Both the position numbers and the translations under genes were made by a program. A stretch of DNA of 64,000 nt from Candidatus Gastranaerophilales bacterium (lineage in GTDB: Bacteria; Cyanobacteriota; Vampirovibrionia; Gastranaerophilales; Gastranaerophilaceae): assembly GCA_944325635.1 (NCBI GenBank), contig CALVBD010000002.1, forward strand, positions 186,001 through 250,000, read 5' to 3'. The notes below the pieces were generated by a model. That model ran no database searches. It was not told where the DNA came from and saw only the letters and a program-made list of their open reading frames with translations. Positions within the stretch are counted from its first letter, which is position 1, and each line of letters opens with the position of its first letter. Of this stretch, positions 1-9,042 are shown in pieces.

Positions 1-190
1 GAGGCGATCTTGTCCTCCGCAATGGACGAGAACGCATACGTCATTGTGCGCGATAGCGAAGCAATCCAGCCTTTGGGACTTAGTAAACACAGATGAGGAA
101 ATGGCTATTTTTGTTTAGAGAACCTTTCACTTCTCACTTTAAAAAATCTTGAACAAGTCATGCCTGAATTGTCATCCTTTCAACGGCGGA
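1..190. other. non-coding left edge with fragment of dispersed repeat
   Basis: No gene is supported here. Bases 40-71 (GTCATTG, then GCGATAGCGAAGCAATCCAG) look like the GTCATTGCGAGCGAAGC-type intergenic repeat found scattered in many bacterial genomes, and 12250-12320 contains a related, more degenerate stretch. A short frame is open from base 1 to a stop at 100-102, but its composition matches the repeat rather than a protein end. Confidence 0.4.
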
Positions 191-220
191 TTGTAAAAAA
201 AATTTTCTTTATGCTAAAAT
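191..220 (+). promoter_or_regulatory. probable sigma70 promoter of ppdK
   Basis: TTGTAA at 191-196 and TAAAAT at 215-220 are separated by 18 bp. TGC directly before the -10 makes it an extended -10 element. A small GAATAAT/ATTATTC hairpin lies at 232-247 in the leader. Confidence 0.55.
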
Positions 221-278
221 TTAGTCAGAAGAATAATTCATTATTCGTTTAATTCTGTAAGAAAAAGGAGAAAAAACT

Positions 279-2939
279 ATGACAGAAAAACGTGTTTGGT
301 TATTTAGAGAGGGTAATGCCAATATGCGCAACCTGTTGGGCGGTAAAGGTGCTAACCTTGCTGAAATGACCAATTTAGGACTGCCTGTTCCTCCTGGTTT
401 GACCATTACAACTGAAACTTGTATGGACTACATCAACCACGGGAACAAGATGCCGGAAGGGTTAATGGATGAAGTAAAAGAAGCTTTGAAAGATGTTGAG
501 AAACAAAAAGGACAAAAATTCGGAGATTCCGAAAATCCGCTCCTCGTTTCAGTTCGTTCAGGTGCAAGAGTTTCTATGCCTGGTATGATGGAAACTATTT
601 TGAACCTTGGTCTTAACGATGAAACTGTTGAAGCTATGGTTAAATTAACAAATAACCCTAGATTCTGCTATGATTCATACAGAAGATTTTTGACTATGTT
701 CGGTTCTGTAGCTTGGGAAATGGACAGACAAAAATACTTTGAATCAGAAGTTGAAAAAGTTAAAGCTCGCGAAGGCGTTTCTTCAGATACGGAAGTTTCC
801 GCAGAAGGCTGGAAATCTTTAATTCCTATCTACAAACAAACTATTAAAGAAGTTACCGGAAAAGAATTCCCGCAGGATCCGTACGTTCAATTGCAGGAAG
901 CAATCGAAGCTGTATTCAGATCATGGAATATCCCTCGTGCTGTTGCATACAGAAACATGAACAAAATCGATCATAATTTCGGTACCGCTGTAAACGTTCA
1001 ATCAATGGTATTCGGTAATATGGGCGACGATTGCGCAACCGGTGTTTCATTCACACGTAATCCTGCTACAGGTGAAAACAAATTCTACGGTGAATATTTG
1101 ACAAATGCTCAGGGCGAAGACGTTGTTGCAGGTATCAGAACTCCAAAACCAATCGCTGAACTTGAACACGAAATGCCTGATTTGTACAAACAATATGTTG
1201 ATATTGCTAAAAAACTTGAACTCGGTTACAAAGATGTTCAGGATATGGAATTCACTATTGAAAAAGGTAAATTGTATATCCTTCAAACACGTAACGGTAA
1301 AAGAACCGCAGCAGCAGCTGTTAAAATTGCCGTTGATATGCACGAAGAAGGTATTATTTCAAAAGAAAGAGCAATTCAATTGGTTGATCCATATACAGTT
1401 AACCAGATATTGCTTCCTTGCTTTGATGCAAAAGCTCTTGAAGAAGCACACAAGATTTGTCACGGTGTAAACGCATCTCCTGGTGCTGCTGTCGGTAAAA
1501 TTGTATTTGATACTGAAGAAGCTGCAACCCGCGGTGCTGCCGGTGAAAAAGTTATCCTCGTACGTGTTGAAACATGTCCGGATGATATTCACGGTATGGC
1601 AGTTTCTCAGGGTGTATTAACCCTCAGAGGCGGCGCTACTTCCCACGCAGCAGTTGTTGCTAAAGGTATGGGTAAACCATGCGTTTCAGGCTGTGAAGAT
1701 TTAAAAATCGATATGGATAAAGAAATCTTAATCGGTGCTGACGGTACTGTTTACCATAAAGACGATGTAATTTCACTTGACGGCGGTAAAGGTCTTGTTA
1801 TGCAGGGTGCCGTTAAACTTGTTGACGCAAGAATTGACGACAACTGGAACAAATTCTTTACATGGGTAGATGAAATTAAACAAATGAAAGTTGAAGCTAA
1901 CGCTGATACTCCGAAAGACATTGAAAATGCATTGAAATTCGGTGCTGAAGGTGTAGGTCTCTGCCGTACGGAACACATGTTTATGGATCCGGACAGACTC
2001 CCTTGGGTACAGAAAATGATTATTGCAGGTACTCCGGAAGCAAGAAAAGAAGCTCTTGAACACTTACTTCCTATGCAGTATTCAGACTTCTATGCAATGT
2101 TCAAAGCATTGGGCGACAAACCGTTGACAGTAAGACTTCTCGACCCGCCTTTACACGAATTCTTACCAGATAAAGAATCATTGATTGCAGAAGTTGCAAC
2201 ATTGAAAGCTCAGGGTAAAGACGCTTCTGAAAAAGAAGAATTACTTCACGTAGTAGAAAGCCTTTCAGAATCTAACCCTATGATGGGGTTACGCGGCTGC
2301 CGTTTAGGATTAACTTATCCTGAAATCAACGAAATGCAGGTAAGAGCAATCTTTGAAGCATGCTGTGATTTGAAAAAAGAAGGCGTTGCTGTTAAACCTT
2401 GGGTAATGGTTCCACTTATCGGCCACGTAAACGAACTTAAGACAGCCAGAGAAATTCTCATCCGTGTAGCAAGAGAAGTTATGGTTGAAAAAGGCGTTGA
2501 AGTTGATTACAAATTCGGTACAATGATTGAAATCCCTCGTGCAGCATTAACTGCAGATGAAATCGCAGAGTACGCAGAATTCTTCTCATTTGGTACAAAC
2601 GACCTTACTCAGATGACATTCGGCTACTCAAGAGACGACGCTGAAGGTAAGTTCCTGAAAAACTACGTTGAACAGAAAATCTTACCGTCCAACCCGTTTG
2701 AAACACTTGATACAAAAGGTGTTGGTCAGTTGATTGAAATGTCAATGGAAAAAGGCAAGAAGGTAAATCCTTCACTTGTCGGCGGTGTTTGCGGCGAACA
2801 CGGCGGAGATCCTGATTCTGTTAAATTTGCACACAGAATTGGTTTGGATTACGTATCCTGCTCACCGTTCAGAATTCCGCAGGCAAGACTTGCAGCAGCT
2901 CAGGCTGTTGTTGAAAGCCGTCAGTTAGCTCACGTTTAA
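279..2939 (+). CDS. ppdK: pyruvate, phosphate dikinase
   Basis: PPDK interconverts pyruvate, ATP and Pi with PEP, AMP and PPi in the cytoplasm. In anaerobes it often works glycolytically or supplies PEP for gluconeogenesis. The 886 residues match the usual bacterial length. In order there are an N-terminal ATP-grasp region (GGKGANLAEM, GLPVPPGLT), the swivelling phosphohistidine domain with GGATSHAAVVAKGMG near residues 450-465, and a C-terminal PEP/pyruvate barrel with GTNDLTQMTFGYSRDD and the catalytic-cysteine motif GVCGEHGGDP near 838. The start has an AAGGAG sequence 7 nt upstream. It is a single-gene unit ending in a strong terminator. Confidence 0.97.
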   Translation: MTEKRVWLFREGNANMRNLLGGKGANLAEMTNLGLPVPPGLTITTETCMDYINHGNKMPEGLMDEVKEALKDVEKQKGQKFGDSENPLLVSVRSGARVSMPGMMETILNLGLNDETVEAMVKLTNNPRFCYDSYRRFLTMFGSVAWEMDRQKYFESEVEKVKAREGVSSDTEVSAEGWKSLIPIYKQTIKEVTGKEFPQDPYVQLQEAIEAVFRSWNIPRAVAYRNMNKIDHNFGTAVNVQSMVFGNMGDDCATGVSFTRNPATGENKFYGEYLTNAQGEDVVAGIRTPKPIAELEHEMPDLYKQYVDIAKKLELGYKDVQDMEFTIEKGKLYILQTRNGKRTAAAAVKIAVDMHEEGIISKERAIQLVDPYTVNQILLPCFDAKALEEAHKICHGVNASPGAAVGKIVFDTEEAATRGAAGEKVILVRVETCPDDIHGMAVSQGVLTLRGGATSHAAVVAKGMGKPCVSGCEDLKIDMDKEILIGADGTVYHKDDVISLDGGKGLVMQGAVKLVDARIDDNWNKFFTWVDEIKQMKVEANADTPKDIENALKFGAEGVGLCRTEHMFMDPDRLPWVQKMIIAGTPEARKEALEHLLPMQYSDFYAMFKALGDKPLTVRLLDPPLHEFLPDKESLIAEVATLKAQGKDASEKEELLHVVESLSESNPMMGLRGCRLGLTYPEINEMQVRAIFEACCDLKKEGVAVKPWVMVPLIGHVNELKTAREILIRVAREVMVEKGVEVDYKFGTMIEIPRAALTADEIAEYAEFFSFGTNDLTQMTFGYSRDDAEGKFLKNYVEQKILPSNPFETLDTKGVGQLIEMSMEKGKKVNPSLVGGVCGEHGGDPDSVKFAHRIGLDYVSCSPFRIPQARLAAAQAVVESRQLAHV

Positions 2940-2962
2940 TCAGCGGTAAAAAAGTCAAAAAG

Positions 2963-2996
2963 AAGAGGTTCGCTTAATTTAGCGAGCCTCTCTTTT
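2963..2996 (+). terminator. rho-independent terminator after ppdK, possibly bidirectional
   Basis: An 11-bp stem (2964-2974 with 2981-2991, one G-T wobble) and a 6-nt loop are followed by CTCTTTTATT. The A-rich left flank could also stop the convergent gene on the minus strand. Confidence 0.85.
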
Positions 2997-3009
2997 ATTA
3001 TAAATTTGA

Positions 3010-4428
3010 TTAAGCTTCATAAGGTTTTAGTAAATCCATTAAATCAACAAATTCATTTTCTGCATCGGATTTAACTCTTAGCATTTTTTGTTCGTCAGCT
3101 TTTGGCACATAACCGCTGTTTATATAATATTTAGGCTCTTTTGATAATACAGGAGGCCTACATTCATTAATAGTATCTCTACGATGTGAATTAAATTTTG
3201 CTATCGGATTTTGAAAATCATCATAAAGATGATTTCCGTAATTAGGGTTTTTCATTTCACCTTCGTAATAATAGTTATAATCAGGTCCTTTTCTGTAGTA
3301 TTTGTTAGAACCGTCTGTATAATACTGTTCATCAATTATGCGTCCGTCTTTATCTTTTGAGTGGATTTGTTTATAATTGCCTTTTTGCATATAGATATAA
3401 GGTTCTTCTTTACCGAGTTGTTTCAGGTAAATTACATCTGCTTTTCCGTTATGAATCCATTCCTGATGGAGGCTTCTATAGTCATAAGTCGTAATTACGG
3501 GTTTTCGTTTTCCGGTGCCTGTTTCAGGGAGGAAGTAATAGCGTTTTACCCCGCCATTCGGCTGAACTTTTTCAATAACTTTTAATTCTTCAATGTTGAG
3601 TCCATTTAGGACTTTTGCGACATTTATGCGAGGAAGTCCTTTTGCAGCCTTTTCTGCAGCAAGTTTTGCTGCTTTTGCAGCTTCCTCTTTTGCTGCGGCT
3701 TCTGCTTTTATCGCATTTTCTTTCGCTTCTACTGCTCTTGAGTAATGTGTTCCTTTATCTTTAAAGTCGCCGTAGTTTGAATATTCTGTTCTAAAATATT
3801 CATCATCCGGACGTTTTCTGGAGAGTTTATGTTTGTAGTTTAAATCTTTCTGAGAATTTTCATACATACTTTTGACAGAAGATTTTAGAGGGTATTCATC
3901 ATAGACTCTGTCCTGTGTCGCCTTAATTTGATAACCGTTATTGTTACTGTAGTCAAGACTTTTATGTTCAAGCTCTCCTTTTGCGTTGTATTCTTTTACT
4001 AAATTTTCTGTGCGGGCGGACATTCCCATAGTTTCGCGGTATTGTTTGTTGATTGTAATCTGCTTGCCGCCGAGGATGCCCTCAGGTTTAATGGAAATTG
4101 TTTTTACTCTATCGGCAGCGTCTCCGCCGAAACCAAAATGATATTCCTGTCCGGGCCATCTTGTCCAAACATGTGTTCTTGTTGATTTTGTCCCGTTATC
4201 CAGTACTTCCGATTCTACTTTAACAAGTTTATAAACATCATCACCGTGTTTTGTTTTGGTGAGGAATTCTCTTTGCATTGTTTCAATCCCAGCTACCGGA
4301 TCTTTTGCAAATGTTGTTTTTGGTGCAGATTTTAATTCTGCTGCGGCTTTTTCTACATTGCTGCCTTTTTTGAAAATTGTTTTTACGCCGCTATAAATCA
4401 TTTTCATGCCTACGGCCAGTGAACCCAT
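3010..4428 (-). CDS. uncharacterised 472-aa protein, lineage-specific type
   Basis: I do not recognise a family. The protein is hydrophilic and rich in Lys and Tyr. It has no signal peptide or clear membrane segment beyond a mildly hydrophobic start (MGSLAVGMKMIYSG). An Ala/Lys/Glu helix near residues 235-270 could be a coiled coil. The C-terminal half has recurrent Tyr-Tyr-Asp/Asn-Gly stretches such as YYTDGSNKYYRKGPDYNYYY, resembling the short sheet repeats of MORN/YD-like proteins, but this is only a resemblance. A GGGG sequence lies 8 nt before ATG. A 22-bp A/T palindrome sits just upstream of that sequence. The gene is monocistronic and convergent with ppdK. Confidence 0.7.
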   Translation of the reverse strand: MGSLAVGMKMIYSGVKTIFKKGSNVEKAAAELKSAPKTTFAKDPVAGIETMQREFLTKTKHGDDVYKLVKVESEVLDNGTKSTRTHVWTRWPGQEYHFGFGGDAADRVKTISIKPEGILGGKQITINKQYRETMGMSARTENLVKEYNAKGELEHKSLDYSNNNGYQIKATQDRVYDEYPLKSSVKSMYENSQKDLNYKHKLSRKRPDDEYFRTEYSNYGDFKDKGTHYSRAVEAKENAIKAEAAAKEEAAKAAKLAAEKAAKGLPRINVAKVLNGLNIEELKVIEKVQPNGGVKRYYFLPETGTGKRKPVITTYDYRSLHQEWIHNGKADVIYLKQLGKEEPYIYMQKGNYKQIHSKDKDGRIIDEQYYTDGSNKYYRKGPDYNYYYEGEMKNPNYGNHLYDDFQNPIAKFNSHRRDTINECRPPVLSKEPKYYINSGYVPKADEQKMLRVKSDAENEFVDLMDLLKPYEA

Positions 4429-4443
4429 ATTCTTTTCCCCTAT

Positions 4444-4465
4444 TTTTTACTATATATAGTAAAAA
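4444..4465 (-). promoter_or_regulatory. 22-bp perfect A/T-rich palindrome abutting the SD
   Basis: TTTTTACTATATA is mirrored by its complement at 4444-4465. On the minus strand the palindrome is followed after 2 nt by GGGG, AAAAGAAT and ATG of the 472-aa gene. It could be a 5' mRNA hairpin, a -10 region or an operator. Similar A/T inverted repeats directly before an SD occur at 16101-16130 and 41961-41976. Confidence 0.5.
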
Positions 4466-4503
4466 TAAATTAAAGAAAAAATTGCTATTAATCATAAGTT
4501 TTA

Positions 4504-5151
4504 TTAACTTAAATAGATTTTTGCCAGGTCAATATCGTTCTGGGTGGTAATTTTAATATTTTTGTAGCTTCCGTCTATTATGTAGACATCCTCTCCTAGT
4601 TCTTCGACCATTCCCGCATCATCGGTGAAGTTTTTTCCTGCAAATTTTTCGTGGGCTTTCAGTATTAAATCATAAGCAAAAGCCTGAGGGGTTTGGGTAT
4701 TGTATAGTTTTGAACGGTCAATTGTTCTTACGATTTTCCCGTGTTCGACTTCTTTTATAGTGTCGATTGTTTTAGTCATGACGGATATTGCTTTTACTTC
4801 TTTAACCATTTCTATGCAAATGTTAATAAGTTCTGTTGAAATGATAGGTCTTGCGCCGTCGTGGATTACCACGTAATCACAGGTATCAAATTTCAGACCG
4901 TTATAAACAGACGCCTGCCTTGTCTGACCGCCTTCTATAATTTTTATGTTTTCATACTCTTTAAAAAGTTCCTGCATTTCATCAATTATGGAAAGGTTTG
5001 CGCAAATTATAATTTCATCGACGTTCGCATAACGAAAAGCATCAACGGTATATTTGATTACTTCTTTGCCGTTGATTTTTTCGAGTAATTTATTTTTATT
5101 GCCGAAGCGGGATGAGGTTCCGCCTGCGGTTATTATTGCGTTGGTTTTCAT
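4504..5151 (-). CDS. ispD: 2-C-methyl-D-erythritol 4-phosphate cytidylyltransferase
   Basis: IspD joins CTP and MEP to make CDP-ME, the third step of the MEP isoprenoid pathway. The 215 residues are near family size. The N-terminal nucleotide-binding loop ITAGGTSSRFG is followed by the lysine of NKNKLLEKI, then GGQTRQASV, HDGARPI, TQTPQAF, TDDAGMVE and the C-terminal NIKITTQNDI, the standard IspD motif order. The start overlaps the stop of thiL by 4 nt (ATGA), so the two are translationally coupled. Pairing isoprenoid and thiamine genes is not a known functional link; they may simply share a transcript. Confidence 0.95.
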   Translation of the reverse strand: MKTNAIITAGGTSSRFGNKNKLLEKINGKEVIKYTVDAFRYANVDEIIICANLSIIDEMQELFKEYENIKIIEGGQTRQASVYNGLKFDTCDYVVIHDGARPIISTELINICIEMVKEVKAISVMTKTIDTIKEVEHGKIVRTIDRSKLYNTQTPQAFAYDLILKAHEKFAGKNFTDDAGMVEELGEDVYIIDGSYKNIKITTQNDIDLAKIYLS

Positions 5152-6041
5152 TTCTTCTCCTCAAAGTGGTTAAACAAATGTTTTTCAACTTCGTCTTTTG
5201 TGTAAATTTTCTGACCTATTTTAACTCCTCTGCCTTCTTTAACCTCGCCGATTACCGTGAAATCCTGCGGGTCGGTAAGCGCTGCGACAAGCTGGTAATC
5301 CTCGCCGCCAAAAAGTATAAGGTCTTTGTAATTGTCAAATTTTTCAATTTCTTTATCGTACGGGATTTTATTGAAATCAATATCCAGCAAGACTCCGCTT
5401 GCCTCAGCTATTTGCGACAGTGCATCCATAAGCCCGTCCGATGTATCCATCATAGCATAATCTTCCTGAATATTCGAGGATATTTTTTTAGAAAATTCCA
5501 ATTGAGCCTCAGGCATAAGGTGAGCTTTTATGAATTTACCGACCCGTTTGCCGCTTAAAAGTTCTTGCAGCCCTGCCGCGCCGGCACCGTGCGGGCCTGA
5601 CACTACAATTTTCTGTCCCGGTTTTGCATTTTTTCTGGAGGAAATTCTACGCCCTGCAGTTTTACCTATTGCGGTTATTGAGATGAATATTTTATCGCTT
5701 CCTGTTATATCTCCACCCACAATTTCAATATTGCCGCAGGCGTCTTTCATTCCTTTATAAAATTCTTCCACAAATTCTTTTGTAATATTTTCAGGAAGAG
5801 AAAGAGCAACGGTAAGATATTTAGGCTCCGCACCGCTTGCGCAGACGTCTGAAATATTCACCATTGCGGATTTGTAACCTATCTGATAAGGGGTCGCAAA
5901 ATCCCGTCTGAAATGAATATCTTCCACAAGGCTGTCCTGAGTCACTACAATTCCCAAATCTTTTAAATAGGCGCAGTCATCGCCTATGTATCCTGAATTT
6001 AGGATTGTTTTTATTGTTTGTATGAAATCTTTTTCTTTCAT
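5148..6041 (-). CDS. thiL: thiamine-monophosphate kinase
   Basis: ThiL phosphorylates thiamine monophosphate with ATP to give the active cofactor thiamine pyrophosphate. The 297-aa protein has the AIR-synthase-related fold signatures. These are GDDCAYL near the N-terminus, TQDSLVEDIHF, the YKSAMVNISDVCASGAEP metal/ATP segment, GGDITGSDKIFISITAIG, and MDTSDGLMDAL followed by FGGEDYQLV. It is upstream of and overlaps ispD by 4 nt. The upstream AAGG is about 10 nt from ATG. No TPP riboswitch was seen before it. Confidence 0.95.
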   Translation of the reverse strand: MKEKDFIQTIKTILNSGYIGDDCAYLKDLGIVVTQDSLVEDIHFRRDFATPYQIGYKSAMVNISDVCASGAEPKYLTVALSLPENITKEFVEEFYKGMKDACGNIEIVGGDITGSDKIFISITAIGKTAGRRISSRKNAKPGQKIVVSGPHGAGAAGLQELLSGKRVGKFIKAHLMPEAQLEFSKKISSNIQEDYAMMDTSDGLMDALSQIAEASGVLLDIDFNKIPYDKEIEKFDNYKDLILFGGEDYQLVAALTDPQDFTVIGEVKEGRGVKIGQKIYTKDEVEKHLFNHFEEKK

Positions 6042-6072
6042 AATTTTTTAAGCCTTTATAAGGCAGGTTCTG

Positions 6073-7965
6073 CTAATTTATATCGTGTTCAATAAGTGTA
6101 ATGAATTCATTGACAAGAGTTTCATTCCATTTTTTGCCGCAGTCTTTTTTTATTTCTTCAAGTGCTTCCTGCGGAGAAAGTTTGCTTCTGTAGGTTCTCT
6201 GTTCTGTGAGTGCAAAGTAGGCGTCAACTATCAGAATAATTTGAGATGTCAGCGGAATTTCATTTTTGGCAATTTTTGCAGGATAACCTGTTCCGTCCCA
6301 GTTTTCGTGGTGGTGTTCAATTATCGGGATAATATCCTGAATGTATGAAATCGGCTGGAGAATTTCTTTTGCGGCGATAAGCGGATGTTCTTTAATGTGG
6401 TTTTTCTCATCTTCTGTAAGCGGCGTAGTCTTTAAAAGCAGTTCTTTCGGAAGCATAAGGTTTCCGATATCATAGAGAAGAATTGCAATTTTAAGTTTGT
6501 CGATTTCGTCTTTCGGAAGGTCAAACCTTTTTGCAAGACTTACTGCCGTGAGAAGTTTTGATTTAACAAGCCCGTTTTCGTGGAGCGGGTTGTAGGTTTG
6601 TGTCAGAATATCCGCAACCGAATAGAGGATTTCTTTTTGCGACTGGTTATTTTTCAGTTTTTCGCAAAGTTCATCACAAAGAGCCTGCGGAATCGGCATA
6701 TTGTGTTTGGATAGAATATCCGTGAAGGTATTAACCGCAATTTCCTGCCACGAAATTTCAGAAGCTGTGCTTGCAAGCGTTACTCTGTTTCTTCCGTTGC
6801 GTTTGGAATTATACATTGCCTGATCGGTAAGTTCCATAAGTTCTTCAAGGTTGTCGGAGTGCTCCAGAAACGTTGCGACCCCGATGCTTGCCGTAATATG
6901 ACCTATTGTTTCAAGTTCTCTTTCTTCAATGGCTTTTCTGATACGTTCAGCAGCAGTCATTGCGCCTTCCGATGAAATTCCGGGGAGCAGAATATTAAAT
7001 TCTTCCCCGCCCATTCTTGCCGCAATATCTATTGAACGTGCGTTTTTCTTTAGAACATCCGCAACGGTTTTTATTGCAATATCCCCGTAAGCATGCCCGA
7101 ATTTGTCGTTAATATGCTTCAAAAAATCCAGATCAAGTCCGATTAAGCTAAACGGCTGATTATTACGCAGGGAACGGGTAACTTCTTTTTTTATGTAATC
7201 TTCAAAAAATCTTCTGTTGTATAATCCCGTAAGCCCGTCTGTGACAGCCTGTTCTTTTACAGCTTCAAATAGGTCTGCAACGGTTATTGCAACTTCAATT
7301 TGCTGTGCAAACATGGTCAAAAAGTCGGTTTCTGATTTCGCAAGTTCTTCACGGGATGAAAATACCCCGAAAATTCCGAACGGTTTTTCTCTTGAATAGA
7401 GAGGGATTGTAATGATTGATTTTACTGATTTATCCTCGAGAACCTTTTGGACTAATTCCTCTGAAATATCCGGCATGATTGCATAGAGTGTGCTTGCTAT
7501 ATCAGTTGTTTGATTGATCTCTCGGTTCTCAAGAGTTTTTGCAAAGATTGATTCTTTAGTATATGCGAGGCGTCTTGTCTGAATAGGGTCTTTTAAAACG
7601 ATATCTGCCCGCTTAATTGTGACGTCCTGAGCTTCTGCAAGAACCATCAGATAATCACCGTTTTCATCCATGAATTTTCGCATAATCGTACAGTGAAGAT
7701 AACCGAGTTCTCCTTGAATTGTGTTTACGATTGTCTCCATTACGCTCACAAGAGGTTTTGAAGAATTCATCATATCCCAGATGTGCTGGATTGTAAGCAT
7801 TCTTTTATTAGCTACATTAAGTTCGTGAGTGCGTTCTTCAATTTCTTTTTCAAGCTGAAGGTTCCGTTCGTAAATTTCCAGATAGTCTTGTTTCCCGCTG
7901 TAGATATTGTTTTCTACTTCGGAAATTTTTCTTCGTATTTCGTTTATTTTATCAAAGAATTTCAT
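6073..7965 (-). CDS. GAF-like / GGDEF diguanylate cyclase with degenerate HD-GYP domain
   Basis: This is a likely cyclic-di-GMP signalling protein of 630 residues, cytoplasmic with no membrane segment. An N-terminal coiled coil (about 1-60) leads into a GAF-like sensor (about 65-225). A GGDEF domain follows (about 235-395) with RMGGEEF at the active site and a product-inhibition I-site RSID five residues before it. The C-terminal third is HD-GYP-like and keeps HHENWDGTGYP near residue 550 and DAYFALTEQRTYRS. However, the HD motif is LLYDIGN near residue 495, with His replaced by Tyr and the usual Lys replaced by Asn. Cyclase activity is therefore likely, whereas phosphodiesterase activity is doubtful. 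The start is supported by AGGGT about 8 nt upstream and a TATAAT further up. Confidence 0.9.
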   Translation of the reverse strand: MKFFDKINEIRRKISEVENNIYSGKQDYLEIYERNLQLEKEIEERTHELNVANKRMLTIQHIWDMMNSSKPLVSVMETIVNTIQGELGYLHCTIMRKFMDENGDYLMVLAEAQDVTIKRADIVLKDPIQTRRLAYTKESIFAKTLENREINQTTDIASTLYAIMPDISEELVQKVLEDKSVKSIITIPLYSREKPFGIFGVFSSREELAKSETDFLTMFAQQIEVAITVADLFEAVKEQAVTDGLTGLYNRRFFEDYIKKEVTRSLRNNQPFSLIGLDLDFLKHINDKFGHAYGDIAIKTVADVLKKNARSIDIAARMGGEEFNILLPGISSEGAMTAAERIRKAIEERELETIGHITASIGVATFLEHSDNLEELMELTDQAMYNSKRNGRNRVTLASTASEISWQEIAVNTFTDILSKHNMPIPQALCDELCEKLKNNQSQKEILYSVADILTQTYNPLHENGLVKSKLLTAVSLAKRFDLPKDEIDKLKIAILLYDIGNLMLPKELLLKTTPLTEDEKNHIKEHPLIAAKEILQPISYIQDIIPIIEHHHENWDGTGYPAKIAKNEIPLTSQIILIVDAYFALTEQRTYRSKLSPQEALEEIKKDCGKKWNETLVNEFITLIEHDIN

Positions 7966-8019
7966 TGAAAGACCCTGTGTTCAGTATTAATTATACTATA
8001 TTTTTGGGAATTTACAAGG

Positions 8020-8967
8020 CTATTTGAGAAACGCTGCGCCAATGACTCCGGAATAGTCTCCCAGTTGAGCTTTCTTAAATTCAATTTTTGTTGCCGGTAC
8101 CGGAAGGCATTTCGCGCGGGCTTTTTTTATTGTGGTTTGGTAAAAATAATCAACTGCTTCAATCAGACCGCCGCCGAGTATTATTAATTTCGGATTGATG
8201 AAATTAATTATGCTGGCAAGTCCCCCAGAGAGATATTCGGCGGCTTCATTTACGCATTGAATTACGAGTTCATCATCGCGTTCGATGGATTTTTGAATCA
8301 TACTTGAACTTATTGATTTCCCTGTTTCCATATAATCAAGAATTGCAGAATGGCGTCCTTTTCTAAGTGCACCTTCAATACGCTTTTCAATAGCCGAACG
8401 TGATGCGTAAGCTTCAAGACACCCGTGTGCACCGCAGGCGCATTGTCTGCCGTTCAAATCAACAATCATGTGTCCGATTTCTCCGGCTGTTCCGGTAGCG
8501 CCATGGATGATTTTTCCGTCTTTTACAATGGATGAGCCGACGCCTGTTCCCACAAATACGCAGACAAAATCGTCACAGCCTTTTGCCGCGCCAAATTTCA
8601 TCTCGCCCATTGCCGCAATCTCAACATCATTGCCGAGATATACAGGCAGATTAAAGTGGCTTGTCAAATGTTCACGGATATTTAAATCGTAGCAATCAAG
8701 ATTCGGTGCGCCTATGATAATCCCGTTTTCTCTGTCTACCTGACCTGCTGCACCCACTCCGATTGAGTCTATATCTTCTATATGGAATTTGCTTTCCTCA
8801 AGCAGTTCCTCAATTCCGTTGACCATTTTACGGATAATATTCTGGGGGCCTTTGTCTTTTTTAGTTTTTTTCTTGACGTGATGAAGGACTTCTCCTGTTT
8901 CTTTATTTACAAGAGCGATAAGGATTTTTGTCCCGCCTAAATCTATTCCGATGGAAACCTTTTTCAT
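8020..8967 (-). CDS. ROK-family sugar kinase (glucokinase-like)
   Basis: ROK proteins phosphorylate glucose, N-acetylmannosamine or related sugars with ATP. The sequence has the N-terminal phosphate loop GIDLGGTKI, the sugar-binding GNDVEIAAMGE, GTGVGSSIV, EIGHM, and the ROK zinc motif CACGAHGCLEAYAS. There is no N-terminal helix-turn-helix, so it is an enzyme rather than a repressor. The substrate cannot be decided. I place the start at ATG 8967 (315 aa); a TTG two codons upstream is an alternative. No SD is visible, and TATACT lies 8 nt before the ATG on the minus strand, so the mRNA may be nearly leaderless. It is divergent from the prepilin-like gene. Confidence 0.9.
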   Translation of the reverse strand: MKKVSIGIDLGGTKILIALVNKETGEVLHHVKKKTKKDKGPQNIIRKMVNGIEELLEESKFHIEDIDSIGVGAAGQVDRENGIIIGAPNLDCYDLNIREHLTSHFNLPVYLGNDVEIAAMGEMKFGAAKGCDDFVCVFVGTGVGSSIVKDGKIIHGATGTAGEIGHMIVDLNGRQCACGAHGCLEAYASRSAIEKRIEGALRKGRHSAILDYMETGKSISSSMIQKSIERDDELVIQCVNEAAEYLSGGLASIINFINPKLIILGGGLIEAVDYFYQTTIKKARAKCLPVPATKIEFKKAQLGDYSGVIGAAFLK

Positions 8968-9009
8968 ACACAAATAGTATATATTAAAAATTCCGTTTAG
9001 TAAATACAG

Positions 9010-9038
9010 TTGAAAAAGTGTTTGTAATACCTTATAAT
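9010..9038 (+). promoter_or_regulatory. strong sigma70 promoter of the poly-G prepilin gene
   Basis: TTGAAA at 9010-9015 and TATAAT at 9033-9038 are separated by 17 bp. Transcription should begin near 9045. This would exclude ATG 9043 or put it exactly at the 5' end, and leaves ATG 9074 with its AAAGGAG sequence as the normal start. Confidence 0.8.
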
Positions 9039-9042
9039 AAGA

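Noticed and set aside
1-102. 33-codon frame open at the left edge
   Set aside because: The sequence matches a dispersed GTCATTG..AGCGAAGCAATCC repeat type. A real gene tail cannot be excluded without the neighbouring sequence.
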